The notes beneath the pieces were generated by a model that was not told the origin of the DNA, did no database searches, and worked only from the letters and a program-made list of their open reading frames with translations. Shown here one piece after another: positions 43,301 to 51,786 of a stretch of DNA of 64,000 nt (the stretch's first letter is position 1; every line of letters begins with the position of its first letter). Origin of the DNA: Glaciecola sp964643575 (GTDB taxonomy: Bacteria; Pseudomonadota; Gammaproteobacteria; Enterobacterales; Alteromonadaceae); the NCBI GenBank assembly GCA_964643575.1, contig CAZXTD010000003.1, positions 1 to 64,000 on the forward strand, written 5' to 3'. The translations under genes were made by a program, and so were the position numbers.

Positions 43301-44218
43301 ATGAAAAACAAAAAAGTTGTGAACGACATTAGTAAGTTTCAGCTGAAAGTGCATCAATCTTACCGCGAGCATTCTTTGCTCAAATCCCTTTTAGACAGCC
43401 TAACACACAAAAAGGACTTTTATTTTTGGGACTATTTGTCTCAGTTTAAAGCACTATTAACATCAGATTTCATTCAGTTTGCCTTGGAGAAAGAAGCGAA
43501 TGCCTTTCTACAAGAAGAGTGTTATCAATTACCTCTTTATTTTAACTCAAATAGGGCAAAAGGCTGGGTAGTTCTAAATACACCATACTTCAGGTTTAGC
43601 ACCTACAACTTCGACCAAAAGCTTGTATCACAGCACCGGCTCGCCAACAAGGGAAATAATTTCTCTTTGCAAATTGCAGCACAAGATCAAATTTTATATT
43701 TTTCGAAAAGTAATAACACCGAACTTGATATATATGAAGTCGCAGAAGCAAGCGAACAAAAGCCTGCGGGTACAGGCATGAAGATAAAGGAGTCACTCAA
43801 AGTAAACTCTGGTGACTTTATCTTTGTGGAAGCTGGTAGACAGGCGCTACATTTCAAAACCGTAATCGATGACGTTACATACCATGAAATTAGTTCTGCT
43901 AAATCGAAAGTGCGAGTAATAGGCGAATATTGCTTAAACACAAAGAGTTTGATTGGTGTCAGTGCTGCAAACTTATCTTCTTCTCGCGCAGAAATGTTTT
44001 CTGAAATGGTCGCCAATTTTGGATACAAACCTTCCATTCCTACTTTGAAAAAATTATGTGCACATACCGACCACTTTGTTCGTTGGAGCGCAGCAACTAG
44101 CCTTTACTCATTAGATAACAAAGAAGGCAAAGAAATGATCCAGCAATTAACCAATGACCCTCATTACGATGTTAAAAATACTGCGAAGCAGTGCATCGAA
44201 ATGCTTGAAAGCGCATAA
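43301..44218 (+). CDS. Cupin-like/HEAT-repeat protein A (candidate peptide-modifying or binding protein)
   Basis: A 305-residue soluble protein I cannot assign to a named family. N-terminal helical region (~1-85); central beta-rich region (~85-200) with a cupin-like strand pair around SLKVNSGDFIFVEAGRQALH; C-terminal helical region (~215-305) with HEAT-like units (SIPTLKKLCAHTDHFVRWSA..SLYSL and QQLTNDPHYDVKNTAKQCIE). It shares this order with the next protein but lacks its His-x-His motif. RBS GGAGG before ATG. First gene behind promoter P2, followed 11 bases later by the paralog. Confidence 0.65.
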   Translation: MKNKKVVNDISKFQLKVHQSYREHSLLKSLLDSLTHKKDFYFWDYLSQFKALLTSDFIQFALEKEANAFLQEECYQLPLYFNSNRAKGWVVLNTPYFRFSTYNFDQKLVSQHRLANKGNNFSLQIAAQDQILYFSKSNNTELDIYEVAEASEQKPAGTGMKIKESLKVNSGDFIFVEAGRQALHFKTVIDDVTYHEISSAKSKVRVIGEYCLNTKSLIGVSAANLSSSRAEMFSEMVANFGYKPSIPTLKKLCAHTDHFVRWSAATSLYSLDNKEGKEMIQQLTNDPHYDVKNTAKQCIEMLESA

Positions 44219-44229
44219 GGAGAACTATC

Positions 44230-45132
44230 ATGGCAATAGAATTATACCCAAAAAACGAAAATACGATTGAGCTAGAAGAGTTTATCGAATATGCGGAAAA
44301 GCATGTAGATATGCGAGATCAAAAAACCTTAATAGAAGCAGCGCCCTATTTAAAAGCCTTGTCGAACAACAAAACGTTTCTTGCAGACAAGATTAACGAA
44401 GAGTTGATGAAAATCGCTAATTTTCAGGAAGATAATTTATACGGTGCTCAAGTATTAATGCTTGGCCGCAAAAAGAAATTTTTTATGCGAGCATGCTTTT
44501 GGCCAAGTGAAAACGAAAAGTCATATCAACAAAGTGGTCCCGATGCTTTTTTTTATTACTTGCCACACGACCACAACTTTAACTTCTTATCTGTTGGTTA
44601 TTATGGTCCTGGATACACTAGCGAATACTATACCTACGACCACGACAAAGTAACTGGCATGCCAGGCGAAAAACTTGATTTACGGTTTGTAAAAAAATCA
44701 AGACTAGAGCAAGGGAAAGTGATGCTGTATCGCGCTAAAACCGATGTGCACTATCAAATTCCTCCGGAATCTTTTTCGGTTAGCTTAAATCTTATGGAAG
44801 ATAGTGTTGACCTTCCTCGAATCAATCAATATCGCTTTGACATAAAGGGCAAATCCGTAAACAGAATAATCAATCGAAATAGTGGACCTGTTTTTGCGAG
44901 CATTGCATCCGAGCTAGGCAATAGTAATACGATCCAGTTGTTAAACGATTTATCAACTCGCTCTAAGTGCGAGCGTACTAAAACAGCGATCGTAATATCT
45001 CTGAGCAAAAAATTACCTGAGTGTGAACAAATTGATTTTCTGATTAAAAAACTAGAAGGCAAAAATAGCTACTTTGATCAGAGCATCAGACGGCATATCA
45101 GTTTGCTAGAACAGGAGGCCATATCATGTTAA
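44230..45132 (+). CDS. Cupin-like/HEAT-repeat protein B with His-x-His motif
   Basis: A 300-residue soluble protein, same layout as its neighbour: helical N-terminus (~1-75), beta-rich centre (~80-200), HEAT-like helical C-terminus (~205-300). The centre contains LPHDHNFNFLSVGYYGPGY with His113 and His115, Glu132, and His174 in TDVHYQIPPES. His-x-His, Glu and a later His are the ligand types of cupin and related non-heme iron enzymes, but the spacing is not canonical, so metal binding is a hypothesis. RBS AAGGAG. Its last codons overlap the start of the ABC ATPase gene (TCATGTTAA). Confidence 0.65.
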   Translation: MAIELYPKNENTIELEEFIEYAEKHVDMRDQKTLIEAAPYLKALSNNKTFLADKINEELMKIANFQEDNLYGAQVLMLGRKKKFFMRACFWPSENEKSYQQSGPDAFFYYLPHDHNFNFLSVGYYGPGYTSEYYTYDHDKVTGMPGEKLDLRFVKKSRLEQGKVMLYRAKTDVHYQIPPESFSVSLNLMEDSVDLPRINQYRFDIKGKSVNRIINRNSGPVFASIASELGNSNTIQLLNDLSTRSKCERTKTAIVISLSKKLPECEQIDFLIKKLEGKNSYFDQSIRRHISLLEQEAISC

Positions 45133-45836
45133 CCGCAAATAATTTAGGAAAGCGTTTTAAGGTCAAAAAGTCAGACGATAAATGGGGTGTAAAAGACGTC
45201 AATTTTACTGTGCAAAGCGGAGAAGTTATTGCGCTATTAGGCCGCAATGGTGCAGGTAAGTCGACACTTATGAAGTTGTTGGCCAATATTATTCTGCCAA
45301 GTTCTGGTTCTGTGTCACTCAACGTGCCTGGCAATAGTAAAGTCCAACTGCTAACACCTGCAGAAAACTTGTATAAAGAACTTAGCGTTCGTGAAACCTT
45401 GGAATACTTTAGTGCTTTATATGAGTTGAAGCCAGCAGACGCTATTGCAGCCATACAGGATGTGATTCAACGTTTCAATTTATCAGCATTTATTGACAAG
45501 AAAGTCGGTAGTCTATCCACTGGTATGAAACAACGTGTATCGCTTGCAAAAACATTCTTAATAGACCCTGCGGTAATTATGTTAGACGAGCCAACCGCTG
45601 GCTTAGACATAGAATCAAGCTTCACTCTTATTGAAATAATTAATGAAATAAAATCACTCGGCAAAATCGTGATTGTTTCAACTCACAATATGTCTGAGGC
45701 CTATCAAATTGCTACTCGCGTCCTCATGCTCGAGCAAGGTTCGCTCTTATGTGACCTCTCGTTTCAAGAGTTCAGCGAACTGGGTGACAGCTTAGAATCA
45801 TCATATATGAAAAAACTGGAGGAAGTCTCATGTTAA
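45126..45836 (+). CDS. NatA-type ABC transporter ATP-binding protein
   Basis: A 236-residue ATPase of an ABC exporter. Walker A is LLGRNGAGKSTLMKLL, Q-loop LLTPAENLY, signature LSTGMKQRVSLAKTFL, Walker B VIMLDEPTAGLD and H-loop VSTHNMS. The closest pattern is the NatA/CcmA (DRI-like) group, which pairs with 6-helix permeases exporting ions, antibiotics or toxic peptides, often as self-immunity. The permease gene overlaps its end by 7 bases with the same TCATGTTAA overlap found at its own start. Confidence 0.93.
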   Translation: MLTANNLGKRFKVKKSDDKWGVKDVNFTVQSGEVIALLGRNGAGKSTLMKLLANIILPSSGSVSLNVPGNSKVQLLTPAENLYKELSVRETLEYFSALYELKPADAIAAIQDVIQRFNLSAFIDKKVGSLSTGMKQRVSLAKTFLIDPAVIMLDEPTAGLDIESSFTLIEIINEIKSLGKIVIVSTHNMSEAYQIATRVLMLEQGSLLCDLSFQEFSELGDSLESSYMKKLEEVSC

Positions 45837-46957
45837 ATCTGGACATCATCAAAGCAGTTTATGCAAAAGAGTTTAGAGAATTGACTCAAGATACTCGTAC
45901 TTTGTTTATTGTGTTTTTAATCCCTTTATTGTTTATGCCCGCAATTTCACTTACGACATATAGCAGCAATGTGACCAGTGTTGAAGGCAAACAGCTAGTT
46001 GCCGTTATTGATGAAAAATGCAATGACTCAGCATTAACCGATTTAAGTACCCTATATTGTGCAGCGTCTTCGCAAAAAGCTGAAGTGATGCAAGATTTGC
46101 ATGACGCCCAATTGGAAGCAGTACTAGATGTAAACGAAGGAAAAATATATTTAGCAAATGCAACCCTTACAAGCGAGCAAACTCGCCAAGCAATTGAAAA
46201 ATATCATCTAAGCACAGCATATTCTGATCTCAAACAGCTCTCTGTTGAGGACCTTGATAGCAAAGAATCTGTGCTTAGTATTGTTGGTACAAGTTTGGCG
46301 AATGTCCTTGTTATGCTGGTCATAGTATTTAGTTTCGTCGGCGCCCTTAACTTTGGTATAGATGTTACCACCGGAGAAAAGGAACGAGGGTCTTTTAAGC
46401 TGTATTCAGAGTTTAAAGAGCGGATAAGTTCAATTTTTGCAGGAAAACTCATTTTTACGTCGTTGTGTTCTGGGCTAACTGCTGTATTAGGAATCGCCGG
46501 AATCATTATATCTATGTTGCTAATTGATACTTTTTATGGCGACCAAACTGCAATGACACCTGGTGAAACTGAGAAAATCACTGCGTTTTTTGAATACGTA
46601 AAGATGCTTTCTTTTACCGATATCTTTGTGGCGACTGTTTATTTAATACCAGCCATCTTTGTTGTGTCTTCACTGGTCAATTTCACAGGTTGTTTAGCAC
46701 GCAACATGAAAGAAGCAAAGCTGCTTGGCGTACTCTTGATATTAGTCATTATGGCGTTGACAAAGGTGGATTTAGGCGCAGAGAACTTTTTTATTACTGC
46801 ATTTATACCTGTCGTAAACGTTTTCGCTGGTGTCAATAATGCGATGACCCAAACCTTAGACTGGTGGCATTTGCTCGTATCAACGATTGTGAACGTCAGC
46901 ATATGCTTTAACAGCCTCTATGATATTAAACGTCTTGTTGTTAAAGAAATTATTTAG
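45830..46957 (+). CDS. NatB/ABC-2 type permease
   Basis: A 375-residue membrane partner of the upstream ATPase. One N-terminal helix (LFIVFLIPLLFMPAISL) follows a cytosolic EFRELTQDTRT segment; a ~120-residue external loop with two cysteines comes next; then about five helices at ~160-370 (from VLVMLVIVFSFVGALNFGI to the C-terminus). This is the ABC2_membrane_3/NatB arrangement. Coupled to the ATPase gene. Within a peptide cluster it may export the products or protect the producer from them. Confidence 0.88.
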   Translation: MLNLDIIKAVYAKEFRELTQDTRTLFIVFLIPLLFMPAISLTTYSSNVTSVEGKQLVAVIDEKCNDSALTDLSTLYCAASSQKAEVMQDLHDAQLEAVLDVNEGKIYLANATLTSEQTRQAIEKYHLSTAYSDLKQLSVEDLDSKESVLSIVGTSLANVLVMLVIVFSFVGALNFGIDVTTGEKERGSFKLYSEFKERISSIFAGKLIFTSLCSGLTAVLGIAGIIISMLLIDTFYGDQTAMTPGETEKITAFFEYVKMLSFTDIFVATVYLIPAIFVVSSLVNFTGCLARNMKEAKLLGVLLILVIMALTKVDLGAENFFITAFIPVVNVFAGVNNAMTQTLDWWHLLVSTIVNVSICFNSLYDIKRLVVKEII

Positions 46958-46970
46958 AAAGGACATCATT

Positions 46971-47645
46971 ATGAATACCAACATAGATAACGTACTAATT
47001 AACAGAGAACATCAGCTTAAGCTCCTACCTATAGTCGCTACAATTGTTTTGCTCGCCATATTTTGGCAATGGTATTTTTCGACTGTCGACAATCAATGGT
47101 TAGTTCAAAATATGATTGCAAGTCAAGCTGCTTCAGACAATCTGGGCGAGCAAGATATCGCAATGCTTGAGGGAATAATAAGCCCTAGCTTTTTGAAATT
47201 GTCGACGATAGGGGGTGAGGTAGTTGGCTTTTTGCTTACACTTGTGTTGCTTTCGGCTTACGTAAGCTTGTTTAGTAGATTTGCAATGCCCAAAGATAAG
47301 CAACTTAGCATGAGTCAAGCCACAAACATTGCTGCAAAGTCTAGCTTGTATTTAGCAGTATTATTTATACCACAAGCGCTTTATATAATGTTCTCACCTG
47401 AGAATAAAGTAGATTTGCATAGTGTAGATTTTTTGAGTTTGAATAACCTTGGTTTGATGTTATCTGCAGAAAGTGCTTTTTTCGCTATAGCTAATGCCTT
47501 GTCGATGAGCACGTTCTTGTTTATTGGCTTATGCGCCTATTTTATGCATAAAGAGCTTAATTACTCTCTCAACCGTGCGGTTCTTGTCTACTTGATGCCT
47601 TATCTTACGATATGGTCTGTAATGTTGCTAACAGCGGTGATTTGA
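46971..47645 (+). CDS. YIP1-like integral membrane protein
   Basis: A 224-residue protein with about five membrane helices (~18-38, ~85-107, ~128-150, ~170-190, ~203-222). Layout and the flanking MacA/MacB-type genes resemble YIP1-family proteins that accompany such exporters. I place the start at 46971, where AGAAAGGA precedes the ATG; a longer frame starting inside the permease gene is unlikely. A GEVVGFLLTLVLLSAYVSLF segment forms helix 2. Possible roles are exporter assembly or immunity. Confidence 0.65.
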   Translation: MNTNIDNVLINREHQLKLLPIVATIVLLAIFWQWYFSTVDNQWLVQNMIASQAASDNLGEQDIAMLEGIISPSFLKLSTIGGEVVGFLLTLVLLSAYVSLFSRFAMPKDKQLSMSQATNIAAKSSLYLAVLFIPQALYIMFSPENKVDLHSVDFLSLNNLGLMLSAESAFFAIANALSMSTFLFIGLCAYFMHKELNYSLNRAVLVYLMPYLTIWSVMLLTAVI

Positions 47646-47646
47646 A

Positions 47647-48792
47647 ATGAAAAATAAAAAACTTATATTTATTATTGCAATTATCGCTGCCTGCTCACCA
47701 TTTATCAAGCTTGCAGCCGACGCCAATAAACGCATTGAAGTTGAACTTGCTGAAATTGAAATCGGTGGTTTAGATGAGTATTTAATAGCGACAGGCTCGT
47801 TAACCTACAAAAATGAAACTAATTTAGACTCTCATATTGTGTCAACTGTGACGGGTGTTTTTGTCAGCGAAGGTGACCGTGTCCGAAAAGGTGATGTGCT
47901 GCTAGAGCTTGATAGCTTTGAGCTCGATAATCAGATGAACATCCTGTTGAAGGAACTCAGCAGCTATAAAGTAGAAAAACAGATCGCCACTGGCGACCTT
48001 GAAGCTGCAAACAGAAAACTGACAATCAATCAAAAGCTTGTCAAAAAAGGTTTAGTAGGAAAAGACCAATATAATTTGAGTCAAGAAGTACTGACCAACG
48101 CTCAACTAAGTGTCGAACACATATCAACGCTTATATCTGCAAAACAAGCACAAATTGACCGTGTGACTGGGTTGCGTAGGTATTTGGAAATTAAAGCACC
48201 AAACGATGGCTTGGTAACCCAGGTAAACGCGACAAAAGGAGAAAACGTTTATCCCAATCAAATGAATGTTGATTTTAACTTTTTAGTTTCAATAGCTGAC
48301 AATTCTGATGTTTACGTTGACGTGAAAATTGACGAGCGTGCACTTGCTGATATTTATGAAGGTCAAACTGCCGATATTTTCTTAGCACCCTACCCCGACA
48401 CACCTGTAAAGGGCGAAATAAGCTTTATTTATCCCACCATAGATAAAAGTTCACAGGGTATAAAAAGCAAGATTAGGATAAGACTGCAGCAAAACGATCT
48501 TGAAGGTATGCGACTTCGTCAAAACATGAGCTGCTTGGTTAAAGTGTTAATAACGTCAAGTGATAACGGCAGTATCGTCCCTATGCAGGCAATTGTTGAA
48601 GGCGACGACGAAACCTTTGTTTACATATTTGACGGCGAAAAAGTTAAACGCCAACCAGTTGAAACCGGAATATCCGACTTTCAACGCCAGCATGTTTTAA
48701 ATGGTTTGAAAGAAGGCCAGCGAGTTGTTGTTGGGCCAATGAACGCTTTAGTCAACCTTACAGACGGTCAGTATGTGAGAGAGATCTTATGA
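47647..48792 (+). CDS. MacA/HlyD-type periplasmic adaptor
   Basis: A 381-residue membrane-fusion protein. One N-terminal helix (LIFIIAIIAACSPFI), lipoyl half (TGVFVSEGDRVRKGDVLLELD), a coiled-coil hairpin (~95-175), second lipoyl half (IKAPNDGLVTQVNATKGENV), beta-barrel and membrane-proximal domain to the C-terminus (VETGISDFQRQHVLNGLKEG, then QRVVVGP). It works with the following ATPase and permease as a tripartite exporter. The next ATG overlaps its stop (ATGA). No outer-membrane channel gene is nearby, so it would use a TolC encoded elsewhere. Confidence 0.88.
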   Translation: MKNKKLIFIIAIIAACSPFIKLAADANKRIEVELAEIEIGGLDEYLIATGSLTYKNETNLDSHIVSTVTGVFVSEGDRVRKGDVLLELDSFELDNQMNILLKELSSYKVEKQIATGDLEAANRKLTINQKLVKKGLVGKDQYNLSQEVLTNAQLSVEHISTLISAKQAQIDRVTGLRRYLEIKAPNDGLVTQVNATKGENVYPNQMNVDFNFLVSIADNSDVYVDVKIDERALADIYEGQTADIFLAPYPDTPVKGEISFIYPTIDKSSQGIKSKIRIRLQQNDLEGMRLRQNMSCLVKVLITSSDNGSIVPMQAIVEGDDETFVYIFDGEKVKRQPVETGISDFQRQHVLNGLKEGQRVVVGPMNALVNLTDGQYVREIL

Positions 48793-49460
48793 TTGAACTA
48801 AAAGACGTTTGTAAAAAATACGCTAGCGAGCAGGGTGATGTAAGTGTTTTAAACGACTTATCACTTAAAATTAAGGAGTCGGATTACGTCAGCTTGCTCG
48901 GCCGCTCGGGTGAGGGTAAATCAACTCTACTAAATATTTTAGGCGGGTTTGATCAGTTTGACCAAGGTGATTACATTTTTGATGAATTAGATATAAGCAA
49001 ATTTGAAGACAATGAGCTTAGCCAATTCAGAATGCAAAATATTGGCTTTGTTTTTCAGAGTTTTCATTTAATCAAACATCTTACAATTCGCAAAAATGTT
49101 GAATTGCCTTTGCTTTTGCAAAAATTACCTGCACAAGAAAGAAAAGAGCGCTCTCAGTGTATCTTAGAGCGTTTAGGAATAGCGGATAAAGCTGACTATT
49201 ACCCTAATCAGCTGTCGGGTGGACAGTGCCAGCGCGCAGCCATTGCTAGAGCATTAATTTCTAAACCAAGGTTAATACTAGCCGACGAGCCAACAGGCGC
49301 TCTTGATCGCGAAACAGCCGATAGTATTTTACAGCTCTTTTGTGATTTAAATGCCGATGGACACACTATTGTTATTGTGACACATGACCCAGTGGTTGCT
49401 AAATCGGCAGCTCGTCAATGGGAGTTAAAACAAGGGCAACTTAGGGAACATCATGATTAA
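48789..49460 (+). CDS. MacB/LolD-type ABC ATP-binding protein
   Basis: A 223-residue ATPase. Walker A LLGRSGEGKSTLLNIL, Q-loop FVFQSFHLI, signature LSGGQCQRAAIARAL, Walker B LILADEPTGALD, H-loop VIVTHD. The pattern is that of the LolD/MacB group (mechanotransmission transporters). In MacB proper the ATPase is fused to the permease; here they are separate genes, overlapping by 8 bases. Part of the adaptor-ATPase-permease set. Confidence 0.94.
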   Translation: MIELKDVCKKYASEQGDVSVLNDLSLKIKESDYVSLLGRSGEGKSTLLNILGGFDQFDQGDYIFDELDISKFEDNELSQFRMQNIGFVFQSFHLIKHLTIRKNVELPLLLQKLPAQERKERSQCILERLGIADKADYYPNQLSGGQCQRAAIARALISKPRLILADEPTGALDRETADSILQLFCDLNADGHTIVIVTHDPVVAKSAARQWELKQGQLREHHD

Positions 49461-50679
49461 TTATAATTATTCGGTAGACGTTTTTAAGCACGTCTTAGAA
49501 GGCCTAAAAATTAACGGTTTGAAAAGCGGTTTAGTGATCTTGAGTGTTGCCATCGGTGTCACTACCTTAATACTAGGATTGACCTTTTCTACTACATTAT
49601 CTAAGTCTTTAGTTTGGCAATTTGAAAATTTAGGCTCTAATACAGTTACGGTCTCTTCGTTTTTACCGCTTTCTGAACAATTAAAAGGAAACAAAGCAGT
49701 CATTAACCATGATGAATTTGAAATAATTAAACGAGAGCTTTCAGATATAACCAGCAACATTACCCCTTTAATAAAAGTTCCCCAAGCACATGTACAAATT
49801 GCAGATAAATCAGCAAATCCATCAATAGTAGGCTCGACATATAGTTATATGCAAATGCGCAACCGCTTTGTAGAAGAAGGCCGCTTCATTAACGATGCTG
49901 ACAATCAACTAAGGCGCCGCTCAGTTGTTGTAGGTGCCACTGTTTTAGAACAACTGGAAGTAAAAAAAGCAATTGGTCGCTACATTAAGATCAATCACGA
50001 ATGGTTTGTCATCGTCGGGGTGTTGGCCTCTAAAGGTTCCTTTTTTGGTGTTGACCTTGATGACATAGTCATCATGCCATATGAGACGGCGCATTCACTA
50101 CTTGGCAATGGCGTTGACCAAGATATTCTAATCCAAATGACTGTTAACGACGTGAGCAAACTTGAGCACCTTCGTCAGAGCGTGACCAATATTTTGCGCA
50201 CAACTCATCAGCTAAGCGTTAATCAAGACAACGATTTTAAAATCGAAACAACAGATGAATTATTGGGAACTTTTAACAGCGTTTTAAAAATAGTCGCCGC
50301 CACGCTTATCTCCGTCGTAGGATTATCACTTGTCGTTGCCTCGGTCGGGATGGTGAATATATTTCTTCTGAGCATTAACGAACGAATAAACGAAATTGGT
50401 TTATTCATGGCACTAGGTGCCGGCCGCAAATTTATTTCTTCTCTATTTATTATTGAATCCTCAGTATTGACGACTGTTGGCGGCTTACTTGGTCTCTTTT
50501 TAGGTTATTTACTGGCTATATTACTAAGTTGGTTGCTACCCGCAAAGTATGTCATCGAGTTTCCTTTTATTACTGGGTTATACACTACTTTATTTTGTTT
50601 CGTGCTTGGCGTAATTGTGAGTATCTTGCCAGCAGCCAAAGCATGCACCTTATCACCCTCTCGGGCTTTAGCTAAGTAG
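49453..50679 (+). CDS. MacB-type ABC permease (FtsX/MacB_PCD)
   Basis: A 408-residue membrane subunit with the four-helix FtsX/MacB topology: helix 1 (~20-45, LVILSVAIGVTTLILGLTF), a ~220-residue periplasmic domain with VVVGATVLEQL and FVIVGVLASKG, then three helices in ~280-400 with SINERINEIGLFMALGAGRK in the cytosolic coupling loop. MacB-type pumps expel molecules from the periplasm into a TolC channel and are often linked to peptide export. Ends with the usual ..AKACTLSPSRALAK. Confidence 0.92.
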   Translation: MINYNYSVDVFKHVLEGLKINGLKSGLVILSVAIGVTTLILGLTFSTTLSKSLVWQFENLGSNTVTVSSFLPLSEQLKGNKAVINHDEFEIIKRELSDITSNITPLIKVPQAHVQIADKSANPSIVGSTYSYMQMRNRFVEEGRFINDADNQLRRRSVVVGATVLEQLEVKKAIGRYIKINHEWFVIVGVLASKGSFFGVDLDDIVIMPYETAHSLLGNGVDQDILIQMTVNDVSKLEHLRQSVTNILRTTHQLSVNQDNDFKIETTDELLGTFNSVLKIVAATLISVVGLSLVVASVGMVNIFLLSINERINEIGLFMALGAGRKFISSLFIIESSVLTTVGGLLGLFLGYLLAILLSWLLPAKYVIEFPFITGLYTTLFCFVLGVIVSILPAAKACTLSPSRALAK

Positions 50680-50714
50680 CTAAAGCATTTGATTCAACAA
50701 TGGAGAAAACCACT

Positions 50715-51566
50715 ATGTATCGTAATACTGTATTAATTTCAGGCGCCACAAGCGGAATTGGCAAAGCAACTGCCATAGCATTAGCAAACAAAAACCATAA
50801 TTTGATTCTTTTGGGCAGAAATAAACGGAAGCTGAAAGAAACTACTTTGTCAGTTCTTGAGAAGGTGCCAAATGCTAAATTATCTAGCTATGCAGTAGAT
50901 TTTTCTGACTTGACCAGCGTCAATCATGTGGTCCACGAGATACAACAGAATCATCCTGTGATTGACATTTTAATCAACAATGCCGGTGCTATCCAGATAG
51001 AGCCACAGAAGACACCAGAGGGTCTAGAAAAAACCTTAGTTGTTAATTATTACAGTCACTTTGTAGTGACGATGGGCTTACTTGAGAATATAAAGGCGGC
51101 TAAAAATGGAAGAATAATTAATGTATCTTCTGATTGCTACAAGCTTCCTGGCTACGCTATCGATGATGAAGTTGAATCTCAAAAGTATAATTGGAATCGC
51201 GCGTATAACCGCTCCAAACTGGCTCAAGTGCAGTTCACGCACAAACTTCAAAATACGTTATCAGACAGCAATGTAGTTGCGACATGCATTAGCCCAGGGG
51301 CTGTAAAAACCAAAATTTATGACCCCATGCCGAAACTCATTAGGTGGTTAACATCCCTATCATTAAAGCCTGTTGAAAAGGGTGTCAAGGATATTGTCGA
51401 GATTGCAACACAGGCAGATGTTAGTCAGTATGCAGGCGCATTCGTCAGCGGAGGAAAAGTCAAAAAGGTGCATTCTCGGTTTTTGCAGCTCGAGCACCTA
51501 GATAACCTTTGGCGATTATCTACAAAGCAAATATTTATGCCACAACCTCAGACAATAAATAGTTGA
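50715..51566 (+). CDS. Short-chain dehydrogenase/reductase
   Basis: NAD(P)-dependent oxidoreductase of the SDR superfamily, 283 residues, resembling retinol-dehydrogenase-like members. Nucleotide-binding TGxxxGIG appears as SGATSGIGKAT, then LLGRNKRKL, NNAGA, the Ser in INVSSDCYK and the catalytic pair in YNRSK; the PG motif is CISPGAVKT. I prefer the ATG at 50715 (GGAG 9 bases before) over one at 50700. It is the last gene before the cluster terminator. It might reduce or oxidise a modified residue of the peptides, but the link is positional only. Confidence 0.85.
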   Translation: MYRNTVLISGATSGIGKATAIALANKNHNLILLGRNKRKLKETTLSVLEKVPNAKLSSYAVDFSDLTSVNHVVHEIQQNHPVIDILINNAGAIQIEPQKTPEGLEKTLVVNYYSHFVVTMGLLENIKAAKNGRIINVSSDCYKLPGYAIDDEVESQKYNWNRAYNRSKLAQVQFTHKLQNTLSDSNVVATCISPGAVKTKIYDPMPKLIRWLTSLSLKPVEKGVKDIVEIATQADVSQYAGAFVSGGKVKKVHSRFLQLEHLDNLWRLSTKQIFMPQPQTINS

Positions 51567-51593
51567 GTTTTCATATTTAAAAGCTCCACAGAT

Positions 51594-51629
51594 GGCGGCC
51601 ACTTTACATGTTGGGTGGCTGCCTTTTTT
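51594..51629 (+). terminator. Strong rho-independent terminator ending the peptide cluster operon
   Basis: GGCGGCCAC pairs with GTGGCTGCC over 9 bp (one G-T wobble) around a 12-nt loop and is followed by six T. Confidence 0.88.
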
Positions 51630-51786
51630 GACACTAAATCTGTACCGTGTCTTTACCTTTTTACACCCCTCCTTAACTCTTTAGTTTTTGTAAACAATAA
51701 GTTTATGTCGAAGACTGGCTAAACTATTGCGAATACCGTATGGTAGTGTACAAAAGAAATATGAAACGCAAAGTTTACTTCATCTT

